From NCBI RefSeq assembly GCF_019711495.1, contig NZ_JAIGNM010000002.1, positions 248,001-312,000 on the forward strand: a stretch of DNA of 64,000 nucleotides, in the 5' to 3' direction. The notes under the pieces are model-generated. The model did no database searches, was not told where the DNA came from, and saw only the letters and a list, made by a program, of their open reading frames with translations. This document shows positions 1 to 11,183 of the stretch, piece by piece. Each line of letters opens with the position of its first letter. Positions within the stretch are counted from its first letter, which is position 1. The position numbers and the translations under genes were made by a program. The DNA is from Qipengyuania xiamenensis (GTDB taxonomy: Bacteria > Pseudomonadota > Alphaproteobacteria > Sphingomonadales > Sphingomonadaceae).

Positions 1-633
1 TTCCAGCTCGCTCATTCCGCCCGCTGCCCGTGCGTCCTTGAGGTCCTTGAACCTTGCAACTTCGGCATGGCCGCCGCGACCGTAGTGGTGTTCCGCATTG
101 GCCCGGCGCTCATCCACCCCGGCATGGTAGCCATCGACGTAATCCTGCGACTTGTCCGGATTGTGGAAGGGGTGGTGGTAGAGACCGTCGGTATGACCGC
201 GTTCGAACTGCCGGTCAGCTTCGCGATCGTCGTTGTGCTTGCCGTCGTCGTGGTGGTGTGACTTGTGGCCGAGGATCGCGCCGAGGATGGCGGCACCAGC
301 GACGACACCGACAGCGGCTGCGGCATCGGCACCCTTGTGGTGTCCGCAATCCTGGTCGCTGGCATCGTTGATGGTCATCACCCGACCATCGTAGACCTCG
401 ACATTGACGCAATCGTCGTCTGCGGAATCCCACCAGTAGCTGTAGACATAGCCGTTCGACTGCTTGTGCGTGGAAACATGGGTGAAGCCGCGATCGCGCA
501 ACTGGTATTCGGCATCGCGGCCGAGCGATCCGTTGATGAATGTCAGTTCACTGGCCTTTTCCGCCATTGCCGGAACGGCAACCATCGAACCGAGGGCGAT
601 GCTAGCTACTACGATCTTCGAGATATGGGTCAT
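1..633 (-). CDS. Exported glycine-zipper protein, 3' end outside window
   Basis: The frame opens at an ATG at 633 and runs off the left edge without a stop, so only the first 211 residues are visible. The N-terminus is a clear Sec signal peptide ending in VPAMA before EKAS. Next come a compact segment with one Cys pair and many aromatic residues, a Gly/Ala-rich hydrophobic stretch (AAAAVGVVAGAAILGAIL) typical of a glycine-zipper membrane segment, and a His/Asp-rich region. I do not recognise a named family; an envelope-associated protein is the best inference. It is followed, in its own upstream direction, by an intergenic stretch and a terminator belonging to the neighbouring gene. The ATG choice rests on the signal peptide. 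Confidence 0.75.
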   Translation of the reverse strand, partial: MTHISKIVVASIALGSMVAVPAMAEKASELTFINGSLGRDAEYQLRDRGFTHVSTHKQSNGYVYSYWWDSADDDCVNVEVYDGRVMTINDASDQDCGHHKGADAAAAVGVVAGAAILGAILGHKSHHHDDGKHNDDREADRQFERGHTDGLYHHPFHNPDKSQDYVDGYHAGVDERRANAEHHYGRGGHAEVARFKDLKDARAAGGMSELE

Positions 634-810
634 GCTTCCTCCCTTGCGCCATCGTCAAAATGACGCCGCTGCCAGAATGCGAATCGACCCGAAAAATCGT
701 TATGCGAGGCACACTAAGGTGAAAAATGGCCGGAATGGGGCAATAAGGTGACCGGCGTTGCATTTAGTGCGTCGGGATCGCGCGCGGGTAGGGACGGATT
801 GAGCCCGGCA

Positions 811-851
811 GGCAAACAAAAAGGGCCGCGGGAGCAATCCTCCCGCGGCCC
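811..851 (-). terminator. Intrinsic terminator of the 101-aa gene
   Basis: A perfect 11-bp inverted repeat (GGGCCGCGGGA at 823-833 with TCCCGCGGCCC at 841-851, 7-nt loop) is followed on the minus strand by TTTTTGTTTG. It lies just past the stop of the minus-strand gene at 874. Confidence 0.85.
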
Positions 852-873
852 TTCCCGTATTCTGTGAGGGAGC

Positions 874-1179
874 TTAGCCCTGGCGTTCGCCGGTCAGTGC
901 CATGTCACCGAATGCGCCGGCGTTGACGGTGCCCGTCAGCTGGTCGCCATTGACGGTTGCCTTGCAGTTCAGCGTCATCGGCATCGGCACGGTCATGTCC
1001 ATCGCCCAGGTCAGCTCGTCGCCGTTGATCTTGCCGTCCTTGACGTCCATCGAGCCCATGCCGCCGGCCATCGAGCCGGTGAAGGTGTTGCCATCGTCAC
1101 CCGGAACGACGGTGAACGTGCCCTTCTGGTCGCCCATCGGGCTCTTGACGACGGTGTCATAGGTTCCTGCTACGGACAT
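874..1179 (-). CDS. Small conserved beta-rich protein of unknown function
   Basis: This 101-residue protein has no signal peptide. It consists of alternating short strands with repeated Gly-Asp turns (GDDGN, KDGKINGDEL, NGDQLTGTVNAG), which suggests a small beta-barrel or sandwich. A good ribosome binding site (AAGGAG, about 7 nt upstream) supports the ATG at 1179. Similar repeats of the form G-x-hydrophobic-x-G occur in small proteins of sphingomonads, but I cannot name a function. It is monocistronic, with its own strong terminator at 811-851 and a second terminator (1286-1320) separating it from the M16 peptidase gene upstream. Confidence 0.8.
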   Translation of the reverse strand: MSVAGTYDTVVKSPMGDQKGTFTVVPGDDGNTFTGSMAGGMGSMDVKDGKINGDELTWAMDMTVPMPMTLNCKATVNGDQLTGTVNAGAFGDMALTGERQG

Positions 1180-1285
1180 GCGTATTCTCCTTATGGATGC
1201 GGTCGCTCAGCTGAGTGGACCGCGCAAACTCTGCGGGCTTGTTTACACGTGTGTCAGTTACGTTCAACTGCAAAGCCCATAGGCG

Positions 1286-1320
1286 AAAAAGGGGCGGGAA
1301 CCGCTCTGTGTTCCCGCCCC
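1286..1320 (-). terminator. Intrinsic terminator after the M16 peptidase gene
   Basis: An 11-bp perfect stem (1291-1301 with 1310-1320, GGGGCGGGAAC and its complement) with an 8-nt loop is followed on the minus strand by TTTTT. It ends the acylase/M16 transcript. Confidence 0.85.
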
Positions 1321-1346
1321 TCGATTATTCAAAGGTTGCGCCGTGC

Positions 1347-4202
1347 TTACTCGTCGGCGGGAAGTTCGCGAACCTCGATCGGCAGGCCGAGCGGTTCGAG
1401 CTGTTCCATCACCTGTTCGGCATCGCCGACCACCAGCCAGATGAAATCGTCCTCGTTCAGTGCGGCGCGGGCCGCAGCATCGAGGCTGGCCGTGGTCTGG
1501 CCCTGGTACTTCTCGACCAGCGTTTCGTAATAGTCGTCCGGACGGCCATAGAGCGCGTTGTTCTGCAGCGCGCCGAGCACCGAGCCCGAAGTTTCGAAAC
1601 GGCCCGGCAGTTCGCCGACTTCCGAGGCGACGTTGCGGGCCAGCTCTTCATCGGTCACGCCGCGGGTGGTCAGGAACTCGGAGATTTCCCGGCGCACTTC
1701 GGCGAGGCTGTCCCCCGTACGGTCGGCCTGGACGCCGCCGGCGGTGAAGTAGACCACCGCGTTTTCGAAGGTCTGCGCACCACCGCGATAGCCGTAGCTC
1801 CAGCCCTTGGTCTCGCGCAGGTTCATGTTGAGACGCGCGAGGAAGTTGCCGCCCAGCGAATTGTTCGCATTGGTGAAGTCGATGTAGTTCTCGTCGCGCG
1901 CATCGAGCGGCGTGAGCTGTGCGCCCACGATGTAGCTCTGCGGCGAGTTCGGGCGGTTGTAGAGGATGATGCGGTTGCCCTGCGTGGCCTGTCCGGTCGC
2001 GGCAAAGGTCTTGGTGCCCTTTGCTGCTGCCGGTGCATTCCAGTCACCGAACACCGCGTTGAGCGAGGCGACGACTTCGGCCAGCGGCTTGTCCGAGACG
2101 ACGAAAACTTCGCCATTGTCCGGACGGATCCAGCGATCCTTGAAGGCGGAAAGGTCGGCTCGGGTGATCGCGCTTACGCTTTCGACCGTGCTCGTCCCGC
2201 CATAGGGATTGGCCTCGCCGAAGATCTCTGCAGGCATCGCGTTGAAGGCGATGCCGTTGGGCGACTTCATCTGCTGGCGGATGCCGGTGATCGTCTGCGT
2301 GCGGACACGCTCGAGATCGGCCTCGTTGAATGCCGGGTTGCGGATGATGTCGCTCATCAGTTCGAGCGAGGGCGTGAGGTTCGAAGACAGAGCCGACAGG
2401 GTGAAGGTCGAACGGTCGCTGCCGCCGCCGGTCGAGATGGTCAGGCCCAGGCGTTCACGCTCTTCGGCGATCTCCTGGCTGGTCATGTCGGCCGTGCCTT
2501 CGTCGAATAGGTTCATCGTCAGGTCTTCGAGACCGCGCATTCCGACCGGGTCGGCTGCGCTGCCGGCATTGAACGACATGGTGACATAGGTCGCGGGGAC
2601 CGCGTCACGCATGGCGTAGGTCACCTGCATGCCGTTGGCGAGCGTCGCACGTTCGACATCGGGGAAGTCGAGCGAGGCGATCGTGTCGATCGGCGGGGCG
2701 GGGCGCACCGTGGTGACGGTCAGCTCTTCCGCATCGCGGTTGCGCTCGCTGGCGTTCTCATCGTCGGAAGCAACCGAGGCAGCTTCCTCGTAGCTGTCGT
2801 CACGCTCGCCCGGTTCGAGGACGAGGGTGAAGGCCGGACGGGTCATCCAGCGCTGCATTGCGGTCTTGACGTCTTCCGGCGTCAGCGTCGCGAGCGTGTC
2901 GAACTGGCTCTTGTAGAAGCCCGGATCGCCGGCGAGCACTTCGCCGCGAGCAAGCGTCACTGCCTTGCCGCCGAAGCCGCCGACCTGTTCGAGGCCGCGA
3001 ATGGTGCCTGCAAGATCGCTGGTGGCAGCGCGGCGGACTTCATCAGCCGTCGGGCCTTCCGCGATGTATTCGGCGATCAGCTCGTCGAGGCGGGCCTCGA
3101 GCGTTTCAAGCTCTACGCCCGGCTTGAGCGTAGCGCTGACCAGCAGGATGCCGACGCGCTGGAAATCGTAGTTGCCTGCACCGACACCCACGGCAAGCTG
3201 CTCGTCGCGAACGAGGATTTCGTCGAGGCGGCTCGAAGCAAGCCCGCCGAAGACGCTGGCGCCGACGTTGAGCGCGGTCAGTTCCTCGCTCGTGATGCCG
3301 GGAACGGCCCAGTACTTGGTGATGGTCGTCGCTGCGACATTGTCACGCATGACGCTGCGCTTGTCTTCGGTAAGCACGGGGATCGCTGCTTCGGCCGGGT
3401 CGTTCACCGGGCCGCGATTGATCGGGCCGAACCACTTTTCCATCAGCGGCTTGGCTTCGGCAGCCGAGATGTCGCCCGCCAGCACAACCGTGGCGTTGTT
3501 CGGGCCATACTTGTCGCGGAACCAGCTCTGCACATCGTCCATCGATGCGCTGTCGAGGTCGGCCATCGAACCGATCACCGAGTGGCCGTAGGGGTGGCCT
3601 TCGGGGAACATGTTCTCGAGGATCTCATAGAAGACGAGGCCACCGGGCTGGTTGTCGCCCTGGCGCTTTTCGTTCTGCACGACGCCGCGCTGATTATCGA
3701 GTTTCTCCTGCGTGACTGCGCCAAGCAGGTAGCCCATGCGGTCGCTTTCCAGCCACAGCGCGCGTTCGAGCGCGGGGCGCGGCACCGTCTGGAAATAGTT
3801 GGTACGGTCGAAATTGGTGGTGCCGTTATAATCGGTCGCGCCCATTTCCTGCAGGTACTGGAAGTAGTCGTTCGGCGCGTTTTCCGAGCCATTGAACATC
3901 AGGTGTTCGAACAGGTGGGCAAAGCCGGTCTTGCCTTCGGGCTCGTCCTTCGAACCGACATTGTACCACACGGCGACGCCGACGATCGGGGCCTTGCGGT
4001 CCTCATGGACGATCACGTCGAGGCCGTTGGCCAGCGTGAATTTCTCGTAGGGGATGGCGACCTGGTCGACCAGCGTGGTCAGGCTCTCGGTCTCTGCAAC
4101 CTGCTCCGTCGCGACCGAGGCACTGGAAACCGGCTCGGAAGAATAGGACGAACACGCCGAGACGGCGAGGGCAATAATACTGGTCGAAATTAGGCGCTTC
4201 AT
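1347..4202 (-). CDS. M16 family zinc metallopeptidase, lipoprotein
   Basis: This 951-residue pitrilysin/insulinase-type peptidase has a lipoprotein signal whose lipidated residue is probably Cys17 (AVSAC). The N-terminal half carries the inverted zinc motif HLFEH (H96, E99, H100), with the third ligand probably E178 in NEKRQG. The C-terminal half is a second M16 module without HxxEH, so active and inactive halves are fused on one chain as in the larger family members. The start at 4202 is preferred over an in-frame ATG 13 codons upstream because it has GGAGAG just before it and begins the signal peptide. It probably degrades peptides in the periplasm or at the outer membrane. It is the second gene of an operon, 39 nt after the acylase gene, and ends at a strong terminator. 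Confidence 0.92.
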   Translation of the reverse strand: MKRLISTSIIALAVSACSSYSSEPVSSASVATEQVAETESLTTLVDQVAIPYEKFTLANGLDVIVHEDRKAPIVGVAVWYNVGSKDEPEGKTGFAHLFEHLMFNGSENAPNDYFQYLQEMGATDYNGTTNFDRTNYFQTVPRPALERALWLESDRMGYLLGAVTQEKLDNQRGVVQNEKRQGDNQPGGLVFYEILENMFPEGHPYGHSVIGSMADLDSASMDDVQSWFRDKYGPNNATVVLAGDISAAEAKPLMEKWFGPINRGPVNDPAEAAIPVLTEDKRSVMRDNVAATTITKYWAVPGITSEELTALNVGASVFGGLASSRLDEILVRDEQLAVGVGAGNYDFQRVGILLVSATLKPGVELETLEARLDELIAEYIAEGPTADEVRRAATSDLAGTIRGLEQVGGFGGKAVTLARGEVLAGDPGFYKSQFDTLATLTPEDVKTAMQRWMTRPAFTLVLEPGERDDSYEEAASVASDDENASERNRDAEELTVTTVRPAPPIDTIASLDFPDVERATLANGMQVTYAMRDAVPATYVTMSFNAGSAADPVGMRGLEDLTMNLFDEGTADMTSQEIAEERERLGLTISTGGGSDRSTFTLSALSSNLTPSLELMSDIIRNPAFNEADLERVRTQTITGIRQQMKSPNGIAFNAMPAEIFGEANPYGGTSTVESVSAITRADLSAFKDRWIRPDNGEVFVVSDKPLAEVVASLNAVFGDWNAPAAAKGTKTFAATGQATQGNRIILYNRPNSPQSYIVGAQLTPLDARDENYIDFTNANNSLGGNFLARLNMNLRETKGWSYGYRGGAQTFENAVVYFTAGGVQADRTGDSLAEVRREISEFLTTRGVTDEELARNVASEVGELPGRFETSGSVLGALQNNALYGRPDDYYETLVEKYQGQTTASLDAAARAALNEDDFIWLVVGDAEQVMEQLEPLGLPIEVRELPADE

Positions 4203-4241
4203 GTGGCTCTCTCCAGTGAAATAGACGGGCTGCTTAGGCAA

Positions 4242-6479
4242 TTACGGATTGTGCGTCACCCTTTTCCGGCTGACGGCATTGGCGAGGACATCCTCGCGCC
4301 AGAAGTAGACCGGTTTCAAGCGGTGCTGGACGAACAGCTCCATCTGGTCTGCGTAATGCGGCGATTCAGGCCGCGTGGTGGCAGCGCCATAGGGCTGGAT
4401 CGATTGCGATGTGACGCGTTCGCCCGGCATCCATTCCACCCACTGGATGAAACTGTCGCCGTGGCGCACGGCGAGGCGGCCGTCCTCGTTCACATCCCAG
4501 AGCGTCGAGGCGCGAAGCGTGTCCGACCCGCCGTCGAGCGGAAGGTCGATGTCGCCCTGCCGCAGTCGGAGCAGCTCGCTCATCGGCGGATCGATCCGGC
4601 CGAAATGGGTTTGTAGGTGTGCGACATGGGCTTCCAGCTCTGCACGGACGTCGGGCCATTCCTTGTTCTGGTAGGACGAGGACATGAACTCGCGGATCAT
4701 CAGCAGGGCGAGCGCGTCTGCGCGGCCCTCGCTATCGGCATCGAAGTCCCAGCCCATCAGCATGTCGCGTGCCTCGGCAAGCTTGCCGTCGTCCGACAGG
4801 TCGAGCGCTTCGAGATCGTCCCACAGCCGCGCGACATAACCTTCGCGGGCATAGCCGGTGTCGTATTTGATCCGCCGGAGCGCCTCGCGGTCGAGCAGTT
4901 CGCTTTCGCTCAGCAGCTTGAATGCGCGCCGTGACCGGTTCGTCTGCTTCAGCTCCACGCCCAGTTCGGGTGCAAAGTCCTGCGGAGACAAGTCGCTGCC
5001 GTCACCCGCTGCGGTGAAGGGCGCGTTGTTGGCGTTGTAGAGCCAGCCCGAGGCGGGGTTCACGAGACGGGGTAGTTCCTCGTAATCGACCGCACCGTCC
5101 CAGACGAGGTCGGGATCGGTCCCGTCGAGCACGCCGCGCCAGTTCGCACCTTCGGGCCGGTCGGGAATGGCGGCGTTGTAGACATAGGCAATGTTGCCGT
5201 CTGCATCGGCGTAGATGAAGTTGGTCGAGGGGATGTCCATCCGCGCAAGGATGCCTTCCCATTCCTCGAGCGTTTCGGCCTTGTTGAGCCGGTAATAGGC
5301 GTCGAGCTGGCCGAGATTGTCGATCCCGCCATAGCGGAATGCAAAGAACCCCTTGTCGTTCTGGATCACCGGGCCGTGGACGCTGCGCAGAATGTCGCGG
5401 GGAATGGGCAGGGTCACGGGGCCGATGCGGACCGGAAGCGTCACGCTCTTCGTCTCAAGCTCGCGCCACTCGCCGCCGAAGCGATAGCGGGTCCCGCTCT
5501 CGTCCATTTCGAGTTCGTAGACATCGACCATGTCGGGCGTGTTGACCGTATTGGTCCAGCCGAGGTTCCTATTGTGTCCGAGGAAGGGGAAGGGCGAGCC
5601 GGGGAAGTTCGCGCCGGCATAGTGCCAGCCTTCCTCGCTCTCGACGACCAGCTCGTACCAGGCGACGCCGCCGCGCAGCGGCTGGTGGCTGTTGGAAATG
5701 AGCGTGGTCGGGCCGCCGGACTTTTCTGGCCGTACGGCAAAGGCATTGGAGCCGGAAAGCGCGCCGTCCTCGCCCATGTGCAGCGGCAGGGCGCGGGCCT
5801 GTTCGCCGCGTTCGGGCAGCGCGGGCGGGGGCGGAGCATCGTCTTCTAGCGTCGGGGGCGGGGGTGCGTCGGGGCGCGGGAAACCGGGAATGTCCGGGCC
5901 TTGTTCCGGGCGCAGGTCGCTGCCCTCGACCAGCGGCTGGATCACGCCGTTGAGACCGAAGAAAAACGGCTGGCGCAGCGCGAAGTTGGCGGCCACGTCC
6001 TTCCCGTCGACCGGAAAGAGGTTCGCCAGTTTCAGCTCGTCGGGGTTCTGCTGCGCATAGTCGTTGAGGCCGGTGGCATAGGCTTCGAACAAGGCGCGCG
6101 TATCTTCGGGCAGCTGCGGATAATGCCGCTCCGCCGTACCGCGCGCATCGAGCAGGTGATAGACGTAGTCGATCGCCGCGCCGTCCTCGCCCGCGATGGC
6201 TCCATAGCGCCCGCGGGCCATGGCGATTACGTCCTGCAGGGTGGCGAAATCGTCTTCGGCATGGGCAATGGCGACACCGTAGGCGACGTCGCGATCACGC
6301 TCGCCATAGATATGCGGCACGCCGTAATCGTCACGGATGATTTCCGCCGAATAGCTTTCCGTGCTGCGTGCTACATCGTCGCGCTTGGCCCAGAAGGGTT
6401 CCCAACTCGCCAGCGCCACGAATGCCACGAGTGCGAGTGCCAGAAGGGCGAATCCGATCCGCCCGAACCATTTCCACAT
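4242..6479 (-). CDS. Penicillin amidase family acylase (N-terminal nucleophile hydrolase)
   Basis: This 745-residue protein starts with a hydrophobic anchor or signal (residues 7-26). It has the acylase layout: an alpha part with DDYGVPHIYGERDRDVAYG, a spacer, then a beta part beginning at the autocatalytic Ser244 in LSGSNAFAV. Downstream are typical acylase segments such as ISNSHQPL, FPFLGHNRNLGWTNT and SVHGPVI. Relatives hydrolyse beta-lactam side chains, N-acyl-homoserine lactones or other N-acyl amides in the periplasm. The substrate cannot be told from sequence; an AHL acylase role is possible. The spacer before the cleavage site is proline-rich, with two APPPP repeats. It is transcribed with the M16 peptidase and divergently from the HerA-like gene. 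Confidence 0.9.
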   Translation of the reverse strand: MWKWFGRIGFALLALALVAFVALASWEPFWAKRDDVARSTESYSAEIIRDDYGVPHIYGERDRDVAYGVAIAHAEDDFATLQDVIAMARGRYGAIAGEDGAAIDYVYHLLDARGTAERHYPQLPEDTRALFEAYATGLNDYAQQNPDELKLANLFPVDGKDVAANFALRQPFFFGLNGVIQPLVEGSDLRPEQGPDIPGFPRPDAPPPPTLEDDAPPPPALPERGEQARALPLHMGEDGALSGSNAFAVRPEKSGGPTTLISNSHQPLRGGVAWYELVVESEEGWHYAGANFPGSPFPFLGHNRNLGWTNTVNTPDMVDVYELEMDESGTRYRFGGEWRELETKSVTLPVRIGPVTLPIPRDILRSVHGPVIQNDKGFFAFRYGGIDNLGQLDAYYRLNKAETLEEWEGILARMDIPSTNFIYADADGNIAYVYNAAIPDRPEGANWRGVLDGTDPDLVWDGAVDYEELPRLVNPASGWLYNANNAPFTAAGDGSDLSPQDFAPELGVELKQTNRSRRAFKLLSESELLDREALRRIKYDTGYAREGYVARLWDDLEALDLSDDGKLAEARDMLMGWDFDADSEGRADALALLMIREFMSSSYQNKEWPDVRAELEAHVAHLQTHFGRIDPPMSELLRLRQGDIDLPLDGGSDTLRASTLWDVNEDGRLAVRHGDSFIQWVEWMPGERVTSQSIQPYGAATTRPESPHYADQMELFVQHRLKPVYFWREDVLANAVSRKRVTHNP

Positions 6480-6614
6480 AGAATTCAGTCCTCTCTCGAA
6501 ACCTGCCTAGCGATGCTGTGCGGGAGTCGCAATCGGCAGGGCTGCGATCATGCTGGGCAAAACAATGGTTAGCACCCTTCCACTTTGCGGATTCGGCCCG
6601 CTAGCCAAGCCCTC

Positions 6615-8063
6615 GTGACAGCGCAGATCACCATCGGCCACGAAACGTCCGGCAAGCCGGTCGAATTCGACATCGAGGAACTCCTCGCCACCCGCTTGCT
6701 CGTCCAGGGCAATTCGGGAAGCGGCAAGTCGCACCTGCTGCGAAGGCTGCTCGAAGAGAGCGCGGGACTGGTCCAGCAGATCGTGATCGACCCGGAAGGT
6801 GACTTTCCTTCGCTTGCGGAGGAATTCGGGCATGTCGTGATCGATGGCGCGGCCTATTCGCCCGGAGAGATCGAAGCGCTCGCCCGCCGCATCCGCGAAC
6901 ATCGCGCCAGCGTGGTTCTCGACCTCGACGGGCTGGAGGTCGAACAGCAAATCCGCTGCGCCGCACAGTTCCTGACCGCTTTATTCGATGCCCCGCGCGA
7001 GCACTGGTATCCCGCTCTGGTGGTGGTCGACGAAGCGCAGATGTTCGCGCCAGCCGCCGCTGGCGAAATGGCGGAAGACACGCGCCGCATGACGCTCACC
7101 GCGATGACCAACCTCATGTGCCGCGGGCGCAAGCGCGGGCTTGCGGGTATCGTCGCGACGCAGCGGCTGGCGAAGCTCGCCAAGAACGTCGCCGCAGAAG
7201 CATCGAACTTCCTCATGGGCCGCACTTTCCTCGATATCGACATGGTGCGCGCCGCCGATTTGCTCGGGATGGAGCGGCGTCAGGCGGAACGCATCCGCGA
7301 GCTCGAGCGCGGGCATTTCCTTGCGCTGGGTCCGGCAATCACGCGCCTGCCGATTGCCTGCAAGATCGGGCCTGTGAAGACCGGCCACCAAGCACGCAGC
7401 GAAGGGCTGATGGCGCTTCCTGATACCGCGCCTGCGGACATGGCCGACCTCCTGACGCGCGATCTGGCGAGCGATGTTGCGACGCCCACGCCGCCGCCGG
7501 CTCCTCCGCCCGCGCCGTCGATGGACGAGATCGCCGACAACATCGCGCATGCTGAAGAGCGCCAGGTCGAAGCGCCCGCAGAGCCGGTCGAGCCCTCTGC
7601 AGTCATGATGCGGATCGAGCAGATCATCGGCGAACTCGCGGGGCAGGAAGGCATCGCCTTCCAGTCTGCCAGCGCGCAGTACCAGACCTTCCTCACCACC
7701 TGCCGCCGCGAACGCCTCATCGGCCCGATGCCCGACATGCATGCCTTCCGCCGGAAGTTCGCGATTGCCGGAGCAGGGCTGGGCGATCTTGGCGAGGAGA
7801 TGACGGCGCGCATCATGCAGCTCGCCGGTGCAGTCGACGAAGACCTGCTCGGCCCCTTCCTCGTCATCGCCAAGGCGGCGCATGCAGGCGAAACGCAGGT
7901 CGACGAGAACGAGCTGGCGCGCGCCTATGGCACCAGCTCGCCGGGCCGTATCCGCCGCCTGCTCGATCACCTCGAGCGGCAGGGCCTGATCGTCGTGCGC
8001 GAGGATTTCGGCGGCGGGCGTACGGTCATGGTGCCGGGCCTGGAAGGGCTTCCGGCCGAATAA
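6615..8063 (+). CDS. HerA/DUF87-type ATPase with winged-helix C-terminus
   Basis: This protein of about 482 residues has a Walker A motif GNSGSGKS (G32-S39), an acidic Walker B ending VVVDEAQ (D139, E140), and a HerA/FtsK-like core (MCRGRKRGLAGIVATQRLAKL). A Pro-rich linker (PTPPPAPPPAPS) then leads to a C-terminal part with a DNA-binding look (YGTSSPGRIRRLLDHLERQG). HerA-family hexamers translocate DNA, usually with the nuclease NurA; no NurA is encoded nearby. The start is uncertain: the GTG at 6615 gives the natural N-terminus MTAQITIGHE, while an in-frame TTG at 6585 adds ten residues; neither has a strong ribosome binding site. It lies 135 bp before clpB on the same strand. Confidence 0.82.
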   Translation: MTAQITIGHETSGKPVEFDIEELLATRLLVQGNSGSGKSHLLRRLLEESAGLVQQIVIDPEGDFPSLAEEFGHVVIDGAAYSPGEIEALARRIREHRASVVLDLDGLEVEQQIRCAAQFLTALFDAPREHWYPALVVVDEAQMFAPAAAGEMAEDTRRMTLTAMTNLMCRGRKRGLAGIVATQRLAKLAKNVAAEASNFLMGRTFLDIDMVRAADLLGMERRQAERIRELERGHFLALGPAITRLPIACKIGPVKTGHQARSEGLMALPDTAPADMADLLTRDLASDVATPTPPPAPPPAPSMDEIADNIAHAEERQVEAPAEPVEPSAVMMRIEQIIGELAGQEGIAFQSASAQYQTFLTTCRRERLIGPMPDMHAFRRKFAIAGAGLGDLGEEMTARIMQLAGAVDEDLLGPFLVIAKAAHAGETQVDENELARAYGTSSPGRIRRLLDHLERQGLIVVREDFGGGRTVMVPGLEGLPAE

Positions 8064-8069
8064 TTTTGC

Positions 8070-8094
8070 CCTTGCCTCTCGCCAATCGGCAAGG
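8070..8094 (+). terminator. Weak hairpin after the HerA-like gene
   Basis: A 7-bp stem (CCTTGCC at 8070-8076 with GGCAAGG at 8088-8094) lies just past the stop of the ATPase gene. It has no following T run, so it could be a weak terminator or an RNA-stabilising hairpin. Confidence 0.3.
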
Positions 8095-8141
8095 CACCCC
8101 TATATGCGACTAACACACCTCGCTAAAATTGCAGGCGGGGT

Positions 8142-8170
8142 CTTGTGTTGCATAAGCGCCACACCATATT
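8142..8170 (+). promoter_or_regulatory. Possible RpoH (sigma-32) heat-shock promoter of clpB
   Basis: CTTGTGT (8142-8148) and CCATATT (8164-8170), separated by 15 nt, resemble the alphaproteobacterial heat-shock consensus (CTTGAAA and CCCATAT-like). They sit 28 nt before the clpB ATG. The match is imperfect; the call relies partly on clpB being a classical heat-shock gene. Confidence 0.4.
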
Positions 8171-8198
8171 CAGGCGGTAATTTGATGGGGTATTCTCG

Positions 8199-10775
<2,577 letters not shown>

Positions 10776-10786
10776 TCGAACACACG

Positions 10787-10815
10787 GGGCGCGCGAAGAC
10801 CCGCTTCGCGCGCCC
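10787..10815 (+). terminator. GC-rich hairpin after clpB
   Basis: A perfect 12-bp stem (GGGCGCGCGAAG at 10787-10798 with its complement at 10804-10815) and a 5-nt loop lies 11 nt past the clpB stop. There is no T run after it, so termination could be weak or Rho-assisted. Confidence 0.55.
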
Positions 10816-11183
10816 TGTCATATCGCCGCAACAAGGCAGGCGATTCGCATGTCGCATTCGAATGCCAAAATGCCGGCACGCCCGGGCGTGAAATAAAGTA
10901 ATCCAAAATTCGCAGCCCGATATTAGATTCTTACGCCCGTAATTCTCCGGCTCCTAGGTGCGCCTCGAAAGTTGTGTGATTTGGGCAACAATACCTCCAA
11001 AACCGCCGCCGGCGCTTTGACTTGTACCTACGGTTAACGCAGAAACCGGCGCAGTTGGGACTGGGGGTCCGTCTTCCCGGAATAATTCCACGCAATGGAT
11101 CCAGGCGTCACTAGGGGGGCGTCGCATTGTGTGTCCGGGGTAGGTGGCGAGCGCAGTTCCGGTTGTCGCGACTGGAGTATTCA
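10816..11183 (+). other. Long leader region upstream of TonB-dependent receptor 1
   Basis: About 370 bp carry no convincing gene on either strand. An AT-richer patch at about 10890-10945 is the likeliest promoter area, but I cannot point to a good -35/-10 pair. The 3' end holds the receptor's ribosome binding site (GGAG at 11174-11177). The length suggests a substantial 5' untranslated region or regulator binding. Confidence 0.4.

Noticed and set aside
1206-1252. Short palindromes CTCAGCTGAG and ACACGTGT upstream of the 101-aa gene
   Set aside because: They are 8-10 bp long and isolated, so they can occur by chance. There is no evidence of a regulator.
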